NCBI GenBank assembly: GCA_900470285.1
Contig: UCAG01000014.1
Span: forward strand, 1 to 64,000
Direction of reading: 5' to 3'
DNA: 64,000 nt
Source: Hyphomicrobiales bacterium
GTDB taxonomy: Bacteria > Pseudomonadota > Alphaproteobacteria > Rhizobiales > Rhizobiaceae
Made by a program: the position numbers and the translations under genes. How positions within the stretch are numbered: the first letter of the stretch is position 1; every line of letters starts with the position of its first letter. The notes under the pieces are model-generated. The model was not told the DNA's origin. It did not search any database and was given only the letters and a program-made list of their open reading frames with translations. Positions 32,870 to 42,637 of this stretch are shown here, piece after piece.

Positions 32870-33940
32870 TTATTTTGCGCTGTCAGTCTGAGGCGCTTCC
32901 TGCCACTTATCCCAGCCGGTCAGAATGGTTTGTGCATAGGTTTTGCCGACGCGATAGGCATTGGTGGTCGCCAGTTTAAAGCCGCCGGATTCTGATTTCA
33001 GCGATTCCAGAGCATCCTGATCTTCACCCTGACGGTCAAAATTTGATGCAGTGCGCAGCAGGGCAATACGGTCGAAATTCAGTTTACCAGCTTCGGATGC
33101 ACGTTTCAGCGCAGTCAGAGTAGCATTATCTTCCATTTGCGAGGTGCAATAGGTGGCCTTGCCGTCGGTCAGCAGTTCGACCCATTTTTCCATGAACAAA
33201 GCCATTTTAACGCCATGCCAATAGGTGTCGCTGGAAAGTGTATCGCACATACTGACGATCGGTGCGCCGGTTGCGATATCGCCCTTGTAATGTTTGCGAT
33301 AGGCTTTCGCACCGTCACCATCCAGCAATTCCATATCTTTAGTTACGCTGAAAGCATAATCGGTCAGCTTGGCATTGAGAGCATAGACTTCTGTACCTGC
33401 TGACCATTTGGCTTTTTCGGTCGGATTGCTGGCACCAAGTGCAAAAGAGCCGGTTTCCCATGTATCCGGCACTTCGCTCTGGTCAATGCGATGGTTCAGA
33501 TCGGCATCAACGGCAAATTTTGCCCAGTGAGCGGAGCCGAGGGTGCCGTGCTTCGGATCAACACCGGCAATACCGGCAATCAGAAAATAGGTTTTGGAGA
33601 GGTCGAATTTTTCGCTGAGCGCCATGGCCGAGACCGAGCTTGCCGCATTGGCAAAACCCATGGCGGTTGTCATGTGGCACAGACCTTCTTCTGTGCAGTC
33701 AACATTCGGATATTCAGGATTAAGACCGGCCAGTTTGATCTGCTGGGTGAATTTTTCGCCTTCAATCCAAGGCTTGGCTTCCTGACCGAACATAGTGATG
33801 ACCATGACTTTTGGTGCGATTTTAGCAGTATCCTGCGCCAGAGCCGGAGCGGCCAGTGCAGCAGAAAAAGTAATAGCGGTGAGGGCAGAAGCGGAAAGAA
33901 GAAGCGAGCGCAATTCTGAATACCTTCGATGATATGACAT
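32870..33940 (-). CDS. Purine nucleoside permease (NUP) family protein, exported
   Basis: The 356-residue product has a long signal peptide (SLLLSASALTAITFSAALAAPALA) and a domain starting KVMVITMFGQEAKPW, with VDCTEEGLCHMTTAMGFANAASSVSAM and YFLIAGIAGVDPKHGT. This is the NUP family named after the Candida purine nucleoside permease; its fold resembles nucleoside phosphorylases, and the bacterial members are periplasmic by signal peptide. Its reaction in bacteria is not established. It is divergent from the pucG-like operon, hinting at a shared purine/ureide role. Confidence 0.85.
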   Translation of the reverse strand: MSYHRRYSELRSLLLSASALTAITFSAALAAPALAQDTAKIAPKVMVITMFGQEAKPWIEGEKFTQQIKLAGLNPEYPNVDCTEEGLCHMTTAMGFANAASSVSAMALSEKFDLSKTYFLIAGIAGVDPKHGTLGSAHWAKFAVDADLNHRIDQSEVPDTWETGSFALGASNPTEKAKWSAGTEVYALNAKLTDYAFSVTKDMELLDGDGAKAYRKHYKGDIATGAPIVSMCDTLSSDTYWHGVKMALFMEKWVELLTDGKATYCTSQMEDNATLTALKRASEAGKLNFDRIALLRTASNFDRQGEDQDALESLKSESGGFKLATTNAYRVGKTYAQTILTGWDKWQEAPQTDSAK

Positions 33941-34286
33941 TGGTCAGTTTCATTCGTGGTGACAGGTGCGTTGCGATCATGAGCTGATCAGACTTTACCT
34001 GCCGGCCGGAAAGAAACTGATCTTGCGTCTTGTACGCGATCTGCTTTGAGAGTGAAACCGGAATCTCTGCCGGAAGCTTGCCGGAAGTCTGTTTGTCACA
34101 GGCAGAAGAGAGCTTTTGTGTTTGGTGTGATCTTCTTTATCTGCTGCAAAGAACACAGAGAGATATTTCATCTCTGTCAATAAAAAGAAATCATATTCCA
34201 ATAATTGCTGATCGTGGAAAATTATCCCTCTTGGAGAAGCATAAAACCGCTCCTATGATGCTGTTTTTAAACTGGTCCATGATCTC
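33941..34286. other. Intergenic region with divergent promoters, no gene seen
   Basis: Short frames lack ribosome binding sites. A small inverted repeat ACAGAGAG...CTCTGT (about 34157-34179) lies in the middle and could be an operator. Confidence 0.5.
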
Positions 34287-35405
34287 ATGCTGCAAGTGCC
34301 TGCCTATATGCTTACCACCGGTCCGGTACCGGCCTATCCGGAAGTTCTTCGGGCATTAGGACAGCCGGTTTTGTATGATTACATTGATGCGTTTCAGGGC
34401 TTTTATCAAAGTGTGGTTGAAAAGCTTGCACAGGTCATGCGCACGACCAATAAGCCGGTAATCATGCAGGGCGAGGCTATTCTCGGCATTGAGGCGGCAG
34501 CTGCGGGTCTGATCGCCCGTGAGGATGTGGTGCTTAATCTTGTATCGGGTGTTTATGGCAAAGGCTTCGGGCCTTGGGCAGCGCGCTATGGCCGTGAAGT
34601 TATTGAACTGACAGTGGATTATGATGATGTGATTGATCCGCAGGCTGTAGAGGCCGCACTTAAACAGCGCCCTGACATCAGCATTATCGCCGTTTGCCAT
34701 CACGATACACCTTCAGGCACGCTCAATCCTTTAGCGGAGGTCGGTGCCATTGCCGCGCGTCACGGTGCTTATCTGATTGTCGATGCAGTGTCGTCTTTTG
34801 GCGGCATGGATGTGCATCCTGAAGCCGTGCATGCGGATATTTTCATTACATCGCCGTCCAAATGTCTGGGCAGTACACCAGGGCTGACGCTCGCAGCAGT
34901 GAGTGATCGCGCATGGCAGAAAATGGCAGAGAATCCGGATGCGCCAAGGGCATCATTCCTGAGCCTTCTGGACTGGAAAGAGGCATGGCGTGCAGGCAAT
35001 GCTTTTCCGGTAACGCCGTCGGTTGCGGAAATTTATGCTCTCAATGCTGCGCTTGATCTTTATCTGGCGGAAGGTGCTGCAAATGTCTGGGCACGCCATG
35101 CCAAGACTGCTCAAATCGCCCGTGAAGGTGTCAAAGCATTGGGGCTGGACTTATGGCCGCGTCAGGAAGCCACTGCGGCACCGACTGCGACAGTGTTCAA
35201 AGTACCGGATGGCATCAGGGATGTGGCTTTGCGCGATCTGATGCTGCGCGACCATGATGTGCTGGTGTCGCTGGGTCGTAAGGATACGGCTGGCAAGGTT
35301 TTGCGTATCGGTCATATGGGGGCGTCAGCGCAACCGGAATTTGCGGGAAAGGCTGTTGAGGCTTTGGCCGCTGCATTGAAGAAGCTTGGGGTTATTGCGG
35401 ATTAA
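34287..35405 (+). CDS. Class V aminotransferase, alanine/ureidoglycine--glyoxylate type (PucG-like)
   Basis: The 372-residue PLP enzyme starts YMLTTGPVPAYPEVLRALGQ and has the glyoxylate-aminotransferase pattern MQGEAILGIEAA, VSGVYGKGFGPWA, VDAVSSFGG and the PLP lysine in TSPSKCLGSTPG. PucG of Bacillus transfers the amino group of (S)-ureidoglycine to glyoxylate in purine degradation; other relatives use alanine or serine. Which applies is uncertain. It is first in a run with a peptide-type ABC transporter (4 to 24 bases apart) and divergent from a purine nucleoside permease family gene. The ATG has only a weak ribosome binding site. Confidence 0.72.
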   Translation: MLQVPAYMLTTGPVPAYPEVLRALGQPVLYDYIDAFQGFYQSVVEKLAQVMRTTNKPVIMQGEAILGIEAAAAGLIAREDVVLNLVSGVYGKGFGPWAARYGREVIELTVDYDDVIDPQAVEAALKQRPDISIIAVCHHDTPSGTLNPLAEVGAIAARHGAYLIVDAVSSFGGMDVHPEAVHADIFITSPSKCLGSTPGLTLAAVSDRAWQKMAENPDAPRASFLSLLDWKEAWRAGNAFPVTPSVAEIYALNAALDLYLAEGAANVWARHAKTAQIAREGVKALGLDLWPRQEATAAPTATVFKVPDGIRDVALRDLMLRDHDVLVSLGRKDTAGKVLRIGHMGASAQPEFAGKAVEALAAALKKLGVIAD

Positions 35406-35429
35406 TCCGTGACAGAGGGACAGGTTATT

Positions 35430-37073
35430 ATGACAAGATTGACGTTTAGTCGACGTGCTCTGCTGGCGGGTACTGCCGCTGTTGCTGCACTTTCTGTTCT
35501 GCCGCGTTTTGCTTTCGCACAAACGGCTGAAAAACAGGCCTCCGTTGAGCCGGTGCGCGGTGGTCGTCTGGTTGTGGCTGCGGATAGCGAACCGGCCAAT
35601 CTTAATCCGGCAATTGTCGCCTCAAACGGCGTTTTCTATGTGGCAAGCAAGGTTATCGAGACTTTGGCCGAGCAGGCTTATGTCGATGCTCAGCATCCGG
35701 ATGGTTTGCAGCCGCTGCTGGCCACCAGTTGGGAAGGCTCGGCAGATGGCCTGTCTGCCACGTTCAAGCTTCGTGAGGGCGTGACATGGCATGACGGCAA
35801 ACCGTTCACCTCTGCCGATGTGGCTTTTTCGGCGCTGGAAGTCTGGAAGAAGCTGCAAAATCTCGGCCGCTCGGTTTTCAAAAATCTGGAAAGCGTTGAG
35901 ACTCCGGATGAGCATACAGCTGTGTTCCGCTTCTCCGAACCAACACCGTTTCAGCTGATCCGCAACGCCTTGCCGGTAGTGACTTCAGTGCTGCCGAAAC
36001 ATCTTTATGAAGGCACGGATATTGCCAAAAATCCGGCCAATGAGAAACTGGTGGGCACGGGGCCATTCGTCTATGGCGATCATAAGCCGGGTGAATATTA
36101 TCTGCTGAAACGCAATGAGAATTATTGGGAAAAACAAGCTCCTGCGCTGGATGAAATCATCTATCAGGTACTGCCGGATCGCGCATCTGCTGGTAATGCG
36201 CTGGAAGCAGATCAGATCCAACTGGCTGCTTTCTCTGCCGTGCCGCTGGCTGATCTGGAGCGGATTTCCAAAGTGCCGGGGCTGAAAGTCTATGCCAATG
36301 GCTATGAGGCACTGACCTATCAGCTCAGTGTCGAACTTAATCATCGCCGCAAAGAACTCGCTGACCTGAAAGTGCGCCAAGCTATCGCCCATGCGATTGA
36401 TAAGGACTTTGTGGTTAAGACGATTTTCCTTGGTTATGCAAAGCCGGCGGCAGGGCCGGTACCGGCTTTTGACAAGGTCTTCTATGCGCCGGATACGAAG
36501 CAATATGCTTTTGATATTGCCAAGGCTGAAAGCCTGCTGGATGAAGCTGGTTATAAAAAAGGCGCTGACGGTTTCCGTTTTAAGCTGAAGCTGCTGCCTG
36601 CACCATTCTTCAATGAAACCAAGCAATTCGGCGATTATCTGCGTCAGGCTCTGGTGAAAATCGGCATTGATGTAGTGATTGTTGCCAATGATTCACCGGC
36701 ACATCTCAAAGCGGTCTATACCGATCATGATTTTGATATAGCGGTGGCAACGCCGGTTTACCGTTCTGATCCGGCAATCTCGACAACAGTGCTGTTTCAG
36801 AGTGGCTTGCCTGCCGGTGCGCCATTCACCAACCAATATGGCTATAAGAATGAGGCGGTCGATGCACTGATTGCTAAAGGTGCGGTGACTTTGGACGATG
36901 GGCTACGTGCAGGTATCTATCAGGATTTGCAGCGTCTGGTGGCAGAAGACCTGCCGCTGATCAATGTTGCGGATTTCTCGTTCATTACGGTTGCCAGCGA
37001 ACGCGTGCAGAATGTCTCGGATAATCCGCGTTGGGCGGTGTCCGGCTGGGCAAATACCGGTTTGCAAGAGTAA
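35430..37073 (+). CDS. ABC transporter substrate-binding protein, family 5 (Tat-exported)
   Basis: The 547-residue product begins with a twin-arginine signal (FSRRALLAGTAAVAAL) and is a DppA/OppA/NikA-type binding protein with GGRLVVAADSEPANLNPAI and ITWHDGKPFT-like segments (EGVTWHDGKPFTSADVAFS). It collects peptides, nickel chelates or other small polar molecules in the periplasm for the two permeases and two ATPases downstream. The ATG at 35430 follows AGGGACAGG and gives a proper signal peptide. Confidence 0.87.
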   Translation: MTRLTFSRRALLAGTAAVAALSVLPRFAFAQTAEKQASVEPVRGGRLVVAADSEPANLNPAIVASNGVFYVASKVIETLAEQAYVDAQHPDGLQPLLATSWEGSADGLSATFKLREGVTWHDGKPFTSADVAFSALEVWKKLQNLGRSVFKNLESVETPDEHTAVFRFSEPTPFQLIRNALPVVTSVLPKHLYEGTDIAKNPANEKLVGTGPFVYGDHKPGEYYLLKRNENYWEKQAPALDEIIYQVLPDRASAGNALEADQIQLAAFSAVPLADLERISKVPGLKVYANGYEALTYQLSVELNHRRKELADLKVRQAIAHAIDKDFVVKTIFLGYAKPAAGPVPAFDKVFYAPDTKQYAFDIAKAESLLDEAGYKKGADGFRFKLKLLPAPFFNETKQFGDYLRQALVKIGIDVVIVANDSPAHLKAVYTDHDFDIAVATPVYRSDPAISTTVLFQSGLPAGAPFTNQYGYKNEAVDALIAKGAVTLDDGLRAGIYQDLQRLVAEDLPLINVADFSFITVASERVQNVSDNPRWAVSGWANTGLQE

Positions 37074-37079
37074 GCCGCA

Positions 37080-38051
37080 GTGCCGTTTCTCCTCCGCCGT
37101 CTTGCCAGTATCTTTCCGGTTCTGGGTATTGTTCTGGTGGGCAGCTTCCTTATTCTGGAAGCTGCTCCCGGCGATGCCGTGGATGCTTATGTGGCGCAGA
37201 TGGGCGGGGCGGATGCGCAGCAGCTTGAAGCTTTGCGCCAGTCATGGGGGCTGGATCAGGGGCCGTTGCAGCGGTTCTTTGCCTATGTCACGGCGCTGTT
37301 CTCCGGTGATTTCGGCTGGTCTTCGGCTTTTCAGCGCCCGGTGCTTGATGTTATTCTGGAGCGGCTTCCGGCAACATTGCTGCTGATGGGTGTATCGACA
37401 TTTCTGGCATTTTTTGCCGGTTCTCTGCTCGGTATCGTGGCCGGTGCCAAACCGCATTCCAAGCGTGACCGGTTGTTGTCGCTGACTTCATTGGCGCTTT
37501 ATGCGGTGCCGGGTTTCTGGCTGGGTTTGGTGCTGATCGTGATTTTCGGTGTGACATTACGCTGGCTGCCCATCGGTGGACTGGAAACCATTGCGTCGGG
37601 TAAAACAGGACTGGCGAGAGCGGCGGATATCAGCCGCCATCTGATCCTGCCAGTTGCAGCGCTTTCCAGTGTTTATCTCACGCTCTATCTGCGGCTGATG
37701 CGTGACCGTATGGCCGATCTGCATCAGGAAATGTTTGTGCAGGCGCTTAAAGCACGCGGTATCTCTTCGCGCCGTATCATCTGGCGGCACATTGCCCGTA
37801 ATGCGGTTTTACCGGTGGTGACAATGTTAGGTCTGCAAGCAGGTGTGATGCTCGGCGGTAGTGTGGTGATTGAGAGTGTCTTTGCCATTCCGGGTTTCGG
37901 ACGCCTCGCCGCAGAGGCCGTTGCCAAACGCGATACGGCCTTGTTGCTTGGTGTCATTTTGTTTGGTGCTTTCGCGGTGATCATTGCCAATCTGCTGGTT
38001 GATCTGGCCTATGCGCGGCTTGATCCGCGGGTACGGAGCCAGCGCCAATGA
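37080..38051 (+). CDS. Peptide/nickel-type ABC transporter permease (DppB-like)
   Basis: The 323-residue inner-membrane protein has six helices and the DppB N-terminus PFLLRRLASIFPVLGIVLVGSFLI. The EAA loop lies at RGISSRRIIWRHIARNAVLP. It begins with GTG six bases after the binding-protein stop and overlaps the next permease by four bases. Confidence 0.88.
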   Translation: MPFLLRRLASIFPVLGIVLVGSFLILEAAPGDAVDAYVAQMGGADAQQLEALRQSWGLDQGPLQRFFAYVTALFSGDFGWSSAFQRPVLDVILERLPATLLLMGVSTFLAFFAGSLLGIVAGAKPHSKRDRLLSLTSLALYAVPGFWLGLVLIVIFGVTLRWLPIGGLETIASGKTGLARAADISRHLILPVAALSSVYLTLYLRLMRDRMADLHQEMFVQALKARGISSRRIIWRHIARNAVLPVVTMLGLQAGVMLGGSVVIESVFAIPGFGRLAAEAVAKRDTALLLGVILFGAFAVIIANLLVDLAYARLDPRVRSQRQ

Positions 38052-38878
38052 AGTTTTTTCAGACTTTGGACAGACAGGGTAAGGCCGGTATTGGCCTTCT
38101 TATGCTTTTAGGATTGATGGCGCTGTTTGCACCGTTACTGTTTGCCGGTGATCCGCTGGCGATTGCCGGAGACCCGCTCATCCGGCCATTCACGGATTAT
38201 GCCCATTGGCTGGGTACAGACCGGCTGGGGCGCGATGTGCTGGCGGGACTGTTTCATGGTGCGCGTACGACTTTGCTGGTGGCGCTGAGTTCCGCAGCCG
38301 CTGCGCTGATTGCCGGTAGTCTGATCGGCACATTGGCAGGATTTCTCGGTGGTTTTGCCGACAATGTTCTGATGCGGATCACTGAGGCGTTTCAGACTGT
38401 GCCGGGCTTTTTGCTGGCGCTGGCGATGATTAATGTGCTGGGGCCGAGCATTCCGACACTGATTATTGCAATCAGCATCGGCAGTTGGACGCAGGCTGCA
38501 CGGGTAACACGGGCTGAAGTGCTGTCTTTGCGTGAGCGCGATTTCGTCGCTGCTGCCCGCACGCTGGGGCAGGGGCCGTTCTCCATTGCTTTTCGGGAAA
38601 TCCTGCCTAATGCTTTTGGGCCAGCGGCATCGCTGGCAGCCGTATCAGTTGCGGCGGCTATTCTGATTGAGGCCTCACTGGCCTTCCTGGGCTTTGGCGA
38701 TCCGAACAGCGTGACATGGGGCACGATGATTGCCGAAGGACGTAGTGTGTTGCGCTCAGCCCCTTATCTATCCATCATTCCGGGGCTGGCATTGGTGGTC
38801 ACCGTTCTGGCTGTGCATCTCACCGGACAGGCGCTGACCCGCCGACCATCATCGTCAAGGGAGCGCAGCAATGTCTGA
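38048..38878 (+). CDS. Peptide/nickel-type ABC transporter permease (DppC-like)
   Basis: The 276-residue permease shows the DppC/NikC signature HWLGTDRLGRDVLAGLFHGARTTL and the EAA loop AARTLGQGPFSIAFREILPNAFGP, with about six helices. It pairs with the upstream DppB-like subunit to form the channel. Its start overlaps the preceding stop and its end overlaps the next ATPase start by eight bases. Confidence 0.9.
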   Translation: MKFFQTLDRQGKAGIGLLMLLGLMALFAPLLFAGDPLAIAGDPLIRPFTDYAHWLGTDRLGRDVLAGLFHGARTTLLVALSSAAAALIAGSLIGTLAGFLGGFADNVLMRITEAFQTVPGFLLALAMINVLGPSIPTLIIAISIGSWTQAARVTRAEVLSLRERDFVAAARTLGQGPFSIAFREILPNAFGPAASLAAVSVAAAILIEASLAFLGFGDPNSVTWGTMIAEGRSVLRSAPYLSIIPGLALVVTVLAVHLTGQALTRRPSSSRERSNV

Positions 38879-39665
38879 GGTCTTTCTTGCCGTACAGGAT
38901 TTGACGGTTCACTATGGTACGCAGCAGGTGTTGCAACCGGTCAGCTTTGAACTAAGGCAAGGTGAAAGACTGGCGCTGATTGGTGAAAGTGGTTCCGGTA
39001 AAACCACATTGGCTATGGCAATTGCCGGCCTCTTGCCCTCTAATGCTAAAATTGCCGGTTCAATCCGCTTTCCGGCTTTAGCGCATGAGCCGCGTGCGGG
39101 GCGCGATATCGGCGTGGTGTTTCAGGATCCCGATGGGTCACTCGATCCGATGATGCGGGTGGGCGATCAGATTGCGGAAGTGATCGTCACGCATCTTAAA
39201 ATCTCCTGGACTGAAGCTCGCCAAAGATCGGCAGAACTGATGCAGCAGGTGCAGATTGCTGACAGCCAACAGCGATTGCGCAGCTATCCGCATGAATTCT
39301 CCGGCGGGCAGAAACAGCGTATTGCCATTGCCGCAGCTTTGGCTGCACAGCCGCAATTACTGATCGCGGACGAGCCGACCAGTGCACTGGATACGGTGGT
39401 ACAAAATCATGTGGCGCAATTGCTGGATGGTCTGGTGCGCGCGCAAGGGCTGACAATGCTGTTTGTGACCCATGATATCGCGTTAGCTTCACAACTGGCC
39501 GATAGAATTGCCGTGCTTTATCGCGGGAAGCTGGTGGAGCTCGGCACGGCTGAACAAGTGATCACTGCGCCGCAGCATGATTATACCAAAGCCTTGCTGG
39601 CAACCCATATCGGGCTGGACTGGGAAAAGCAGCCACGCCTGTCTGAGATTGACGGTGTGTTATGA
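38871..39665 (+). CDS. Peptide/nickel-type ABC transporter ATPase (DppD-like)
   Basis: The 264-residue ATPase has Walker A GESGSGKTT, Q-loop VFQDPDGS, signature FSGGQKQR and Walker B LLIADEPTSALD. It is somewhat short for DppD (usually 310-330) and lacks the C-terminal oligopeptide-transporter extension. It overlaps both neighbours (8 and 4 bases). Confidence 0.88.
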   Translation: MSEVFLAVQDLTVHYGTQQVLQPVSFELRQGERLALIGESGSGKTTLAMAIAGLLPSNAKIAGSIRFPALAHEPRAGRDIGVVFQDPDGSLDPMMRVGDQIAEVIVTHLKISWTEARQRSAELMQQVQIADSQQRLRSYPHEFSGGQKQRIAIAAALAAQPQLLIADEPTSALDTVVQNHVAQLLDGLVRAQGLTMLFVTHDIALASQLADRIAVLYRGKLVELGTAEQVITAPQHDYTKALLATHIGLDWEKQPRLSEIDGVL

Positions 39666-40435
39666 GAGAGGTTTTGCAGATTGCCGGTCTCAACAAAGCC
39701 TTTGGCAAAGACCCTTCAAAAGGTTTGAAGAATATTAATCTCACGCTCCATGCCGGTGAGACACTGGCGCTGGTCGGGCGTTCCGGCTCTGGTAAAAGTA
39801 CTTTGGCGCGATTGATTATGCGGTTGAACGAGCCGGATAGTGGTAAGATTATTCTCAACGGCACGGATATGACAGCCCTTCAGGGCAGTGCGCTGCGGGA
39901 AAAACGGGCCGCTTTTCAGATAGTGTTTCAGGACCCTTTAGCGGCTTTCAATCCGCGCCATACGCTGCGTCAGATTTTGCGGGTAGCTTTGGCTCTGCAT
40001 GGGAATAACCAGAACACGGATCAGCAAATTGCTGAAGTCTTGCAACGGGTTGGTCTGACTGCCGATATGGCTGATCGCTACCCGCGTGAACTCTCCGGCG
40101 GCCAGCGCCAGCGTGTGGCCATTGCCCGCGCGCTGTTGTGCAAGCCTGACTTGATTGTGCTGGATGAACCTGTGTCGGCTTTGGACGTATCCGTGCGTGC
40201 AAAAATCCTTAATCTGCTGGCCGATTTACAGCGCGAAAACGGCATTGCCTATCTGTTTATATCGCATGATCTGGCACTGGTACGGGCTTTCTGTGACCGG
40301 ATGCTAGTGTTGCATGAGGGCGAGATTGTTGAGCAGGGTGTGCCGGACGAGGTACTGCAAAACCCGCAGACCGAGCCGACGCGGCAACTGGTTGATGCCG
40401 TTCCAAAACTTATAACTGAATTCGGCAAATCTTAA
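39662..40435 (+). CDS. Peptide/nickel-type ABC transporter ATPase (DppF-like)
   Basis: The 257-residue ATPase has Walker A GRSGSGKST, signature LSGGQRQR and Walker B LIVLDEPVSALD. It is the last gene of the pucG-like/ABC run and is 3'-overlapped for 26 bases by the convergent LysR gene. Its partner ATPase is encoded just upstream. Confidence 0.88.
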   Translation: MREVLQIAGLNKAFGKDPSKGLKNINLTLHAGETLALVGRSGSGKSTLARLIMRLNEPDSGKIILNGTDMTALQGSALREKRAAFQIVFQDPLAAFNPRHTLRQILRVALALHGNNQNTDQQIAEVLQRVGLTADMADRYPRELSGGQRQRVAIARALLCKPDLIVLDEPVSALDVSVRAKILNLLADLQRENGIAYLFISHDLALVRAFCDRMLVLHEGEIVEQGVPDEVLQNPQTEPTRQLVDAVPKLITEFGKS

Positions 40436-41309
40436 CGGCGAAATCAATGAAGTGCCGCAAAGCAGGCAGAATACGCCCGCTTTTCCGGTAGAATAAATGC
40501 ACCGGCACCGCTGGTAATTCATAATCCGGTAGCAGGCGGATCAACTCGCCGGAGCGGATCATATCCTCAACCATATAATGATGCAGGGAAACAATACCCG
40601 TACCTTGGCAGGCAGCCTGCCGCATGGCCGATGTATCATTGAGGCGCAGAACTGTGCGCATTGCCACTTCCTGATGATCCCTGAATATCAGCCTGTTCGG
40701 GTGGCGGCGCATCGTATGGGCAATCAGATAATGTTCGCTCAGATCATCTGGTTGTTGCGGGTGACCATGGCGCTCCAAGTAGGACGGTGCCGCACAGAGC
40801 CAATAGGCCGTCTTGCCGACAGAGCGCTGGATCAGTCCGGCAGTGCCTTGCATGGTCATGCCGAAAATCAGATCAATATTTTCCTGTTCAATATCCGGAA
40901 AGCGCTCAGCCAGCTCCAGATCAAGGGTGATATGCGGAAAGCGGCCGGTAAATTCGTGTAAATGCGGCAGCAGGAATTGTGTGGCCAGCGGACGTGCCGC
41001 AACAACACGTAAAGTACCGGATGGCTCGCCACGCATTTCCGAAAGATAACGGCTTTCACGCTCGCTCAGGAGGCGCAATGTCTCTGCCGCATAATCTTTG
41101 AAAATCCGGCCTGCCGGTGTCAGCTGCATACGTCGTGTGGTGCGTTCAATCAGCCCCAGTTCCAGCTGGTTCTCCAGCATTGTCAGTTGTTTGCTGACAG
41201 CAGGAGCGGAAATACCGAGCTTTTTGGCGGCAGCAGCAATGCTGCCAGCCTCGGCAATATCCAGAAAAACTTGCATCTGCTGTGGTGAAACGCGAAAATT
41301 TAGCGACAT
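40410..41309 (-). CDS. LysR family transcriptional regulator
   Basis: The 299-residue protein has an N-terminal helix-turn-helix (MQVFLDIAEAGSIAAAAKKLGISAPAVSKQLTMLENQLELGLIER, about residues 13-57) and the two-lobed effector domain (GTLRVVAARPLATQFLLPHL). It is divergent from the Bcr/CflA pump and convergent with the ABC transporter operon, so it may control either; LysR convention favours the divergent pump. Confidence 0.9.
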   Translation of the reverse strand: MSLNFRVSPQQMQVFLDIAEAGSIAAAAKKLGISAPAVSKQLTMLENQLELGLIERTTRRMQLTPAGRIFKDYAAETLRLLSERESRYLSEMRGEPSGTLRVVAARPLATQFLLPHLHEFTGRFPHITLDLELAERFPDIEQENIDLIFGMTMQGTAGLIQRSVGKTAYWLCAAPSYLERHGHPQQPDDLSEHYLIAHTMRRHPNRLIFRDHQEVAMRTVLRLNDTSAMRQAACQGTGIVSLHHYMVEDMIRSGELIRLLPDYELPAVPVHLFYRKSGRILPALRHFIDFAVKICRIQL

Positions 41310-41416
41310 CTATTCGTAATTTTAAGTTATGAAATCGTAATTTTAACAGGGCTTATGTTACTTATTAGATTGTTTTAAGGACTGGCGCAAATTCTGAATA
41401 AAGAAAGGAATGCGCC

Positions 41417-42637
41417 ATGACCACATTTGCTGCGCAAACGGAAACACTCTGTAAAACACCGGCTTTGCTGCTTCTGGCGCTGCTGGTTACATTGCCGCAA
41501 ATCGGCGAAACAATTTACACGCCTTCTCTGACTGATATGGCACGGGGTCTGAATATTTCCGCATCGGCGGCGCAAACAACATTGAGCATCTTTTTTGCCG
41601 GTTTTGCGCTTGGCGTTTTATGCTGGGGGCAAGTGTCCGATCATATCGGACGGCGTAAAACCATGATCATCACGCTGGCACTCTATCTGCTGGGTTGCCT
41701 GATCTGTCTTTCCGCATCCTCGTTGTGGGTGCTCAATAGCGGACGTTTCATTCAGGCTTTTGGTGCGGCCAGTTGTTCGGTGGTGATTCAGTCCGTTTGC
41801 CGTGAGGTATTCAGCGGTGAGCGCCGCGTGGTTGTTTTTACAACAATTGGTATGCTCATTCCGGTCTCTGCGGCGGCGGGGCCGTTTATCGGCGGTCTGA
41901 GTGTCACGCTCGGTGACTGGCGTACCGCTTTCATGGTGCTGCTGATGCTCGGCGCTGTCTCTCTGGTGCTGGTCTGTGCGGCTTTTCCTGAAACTCTGGT
42001 GAAGCAGGCACATAAAGCATCCCTGATGCAGATTTTGGCACGAATGCTGCATGATCCGCAGGTGATTGGCACTGGTTTGCTGATCGGTATCGGTAACGGG
42101 ATTATTTTCAGCTTCTATGCGGAAGTACCGTTTCTGCTGATCAATATGCAGGGTTTGTCGCCCGTTATTTATGGCACGCTTTGTATGCTGGTCGTGTCAG
42201 GCAGTATCTGGGGTGGCATGGCGATGCGCCGTTTGAATACGGCAGGTTATACAGGTCAGACGGTGATGATTACTGGCATTCTGTTGCTGGCTTGTGCTGC
42301 TGCCGGTTTGCTGGTCGTGAGCCTGCTGACGAGAGGACAACTTTATCTTGTGTTGTTTACCGGTTTTTCCGTGTTGTTGTTTGCCGGATTTACTTTGCTG
42401 ACAACCGCCTGTCTGCATGGTGCATTACAGCATTATCACGATGCTTTGGGCACGGCAGGTGCTTTGCTTGGCCTGTTCTACTATGCGGTGATTACAGCGC
42501 TTACAGAGGGCATGGCATTGCTACACAGTGGCTCAGCGCTGGTTTTCCCGACCTATGCGCTGGGGCTGAGTGTGGCTGCGGCGCTGATATTCTTCGTTTG
42601 TGTTTACAAGACACGGATAACCGGCTTTAAAGCCTGA
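41417..42637 (+). CDS. Bcr/CflA family drug-resistance MFS transporter
   Basis: The 406-residue protein has about twelve helices. It shows the Bcr/CflA opening LPQIGETIYTPSLTDMARGLN and the MFS motif GQVSDHIGRRKTMI (about residues 75-88). Members export bicyclomycin, sulfonamides, chloramphenicol or cysteine. The ATG follows GAAAGGAATGCGCC. The 3' end overlaps the convergent xylB by 34 bases. Confidence 0.87.
   Translation: MTTFAAQTETLCKTPALLLLALLVTLPQIGETIYTPSLTDMARGLNISASAAQTTLSIFFAGFALGVLCWGQVSDHIGRRKTMIITLALYLLGCLICLSASSLWVLNSGRFIQAFGAASCSVVIQSVCREVFSGERRVVVFTTIGMLIPVSAAAGPFIGGLSVTLGDWRTAFMVLLMLGAVSLVLVCAAFPETLVKQAHKASLMQILARMLHDPQVIGTGLLIGIGNGIIFSFYAEVPFLLINMQGLSPVIYGTLCMLVVSGSIWGGMAMRRLNTAGYTGQTVMITGILLLACAAAGLLVVSLLTRGQLYLVLFTGFSVLLFAGFTLLTTACLHGALQHYHDALGTAGALLGLFYYAVITALTEGMALLHSGSALVFPTYALGLSVAAALIFFVCVYKTRITGFKA

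Noticed and set aside
34030-34359. Plus-strand frame before the PucG-like gene
   Set aside because: Low-quality composition, overlaps the real gene in another frame, and has no ribosome binding site.
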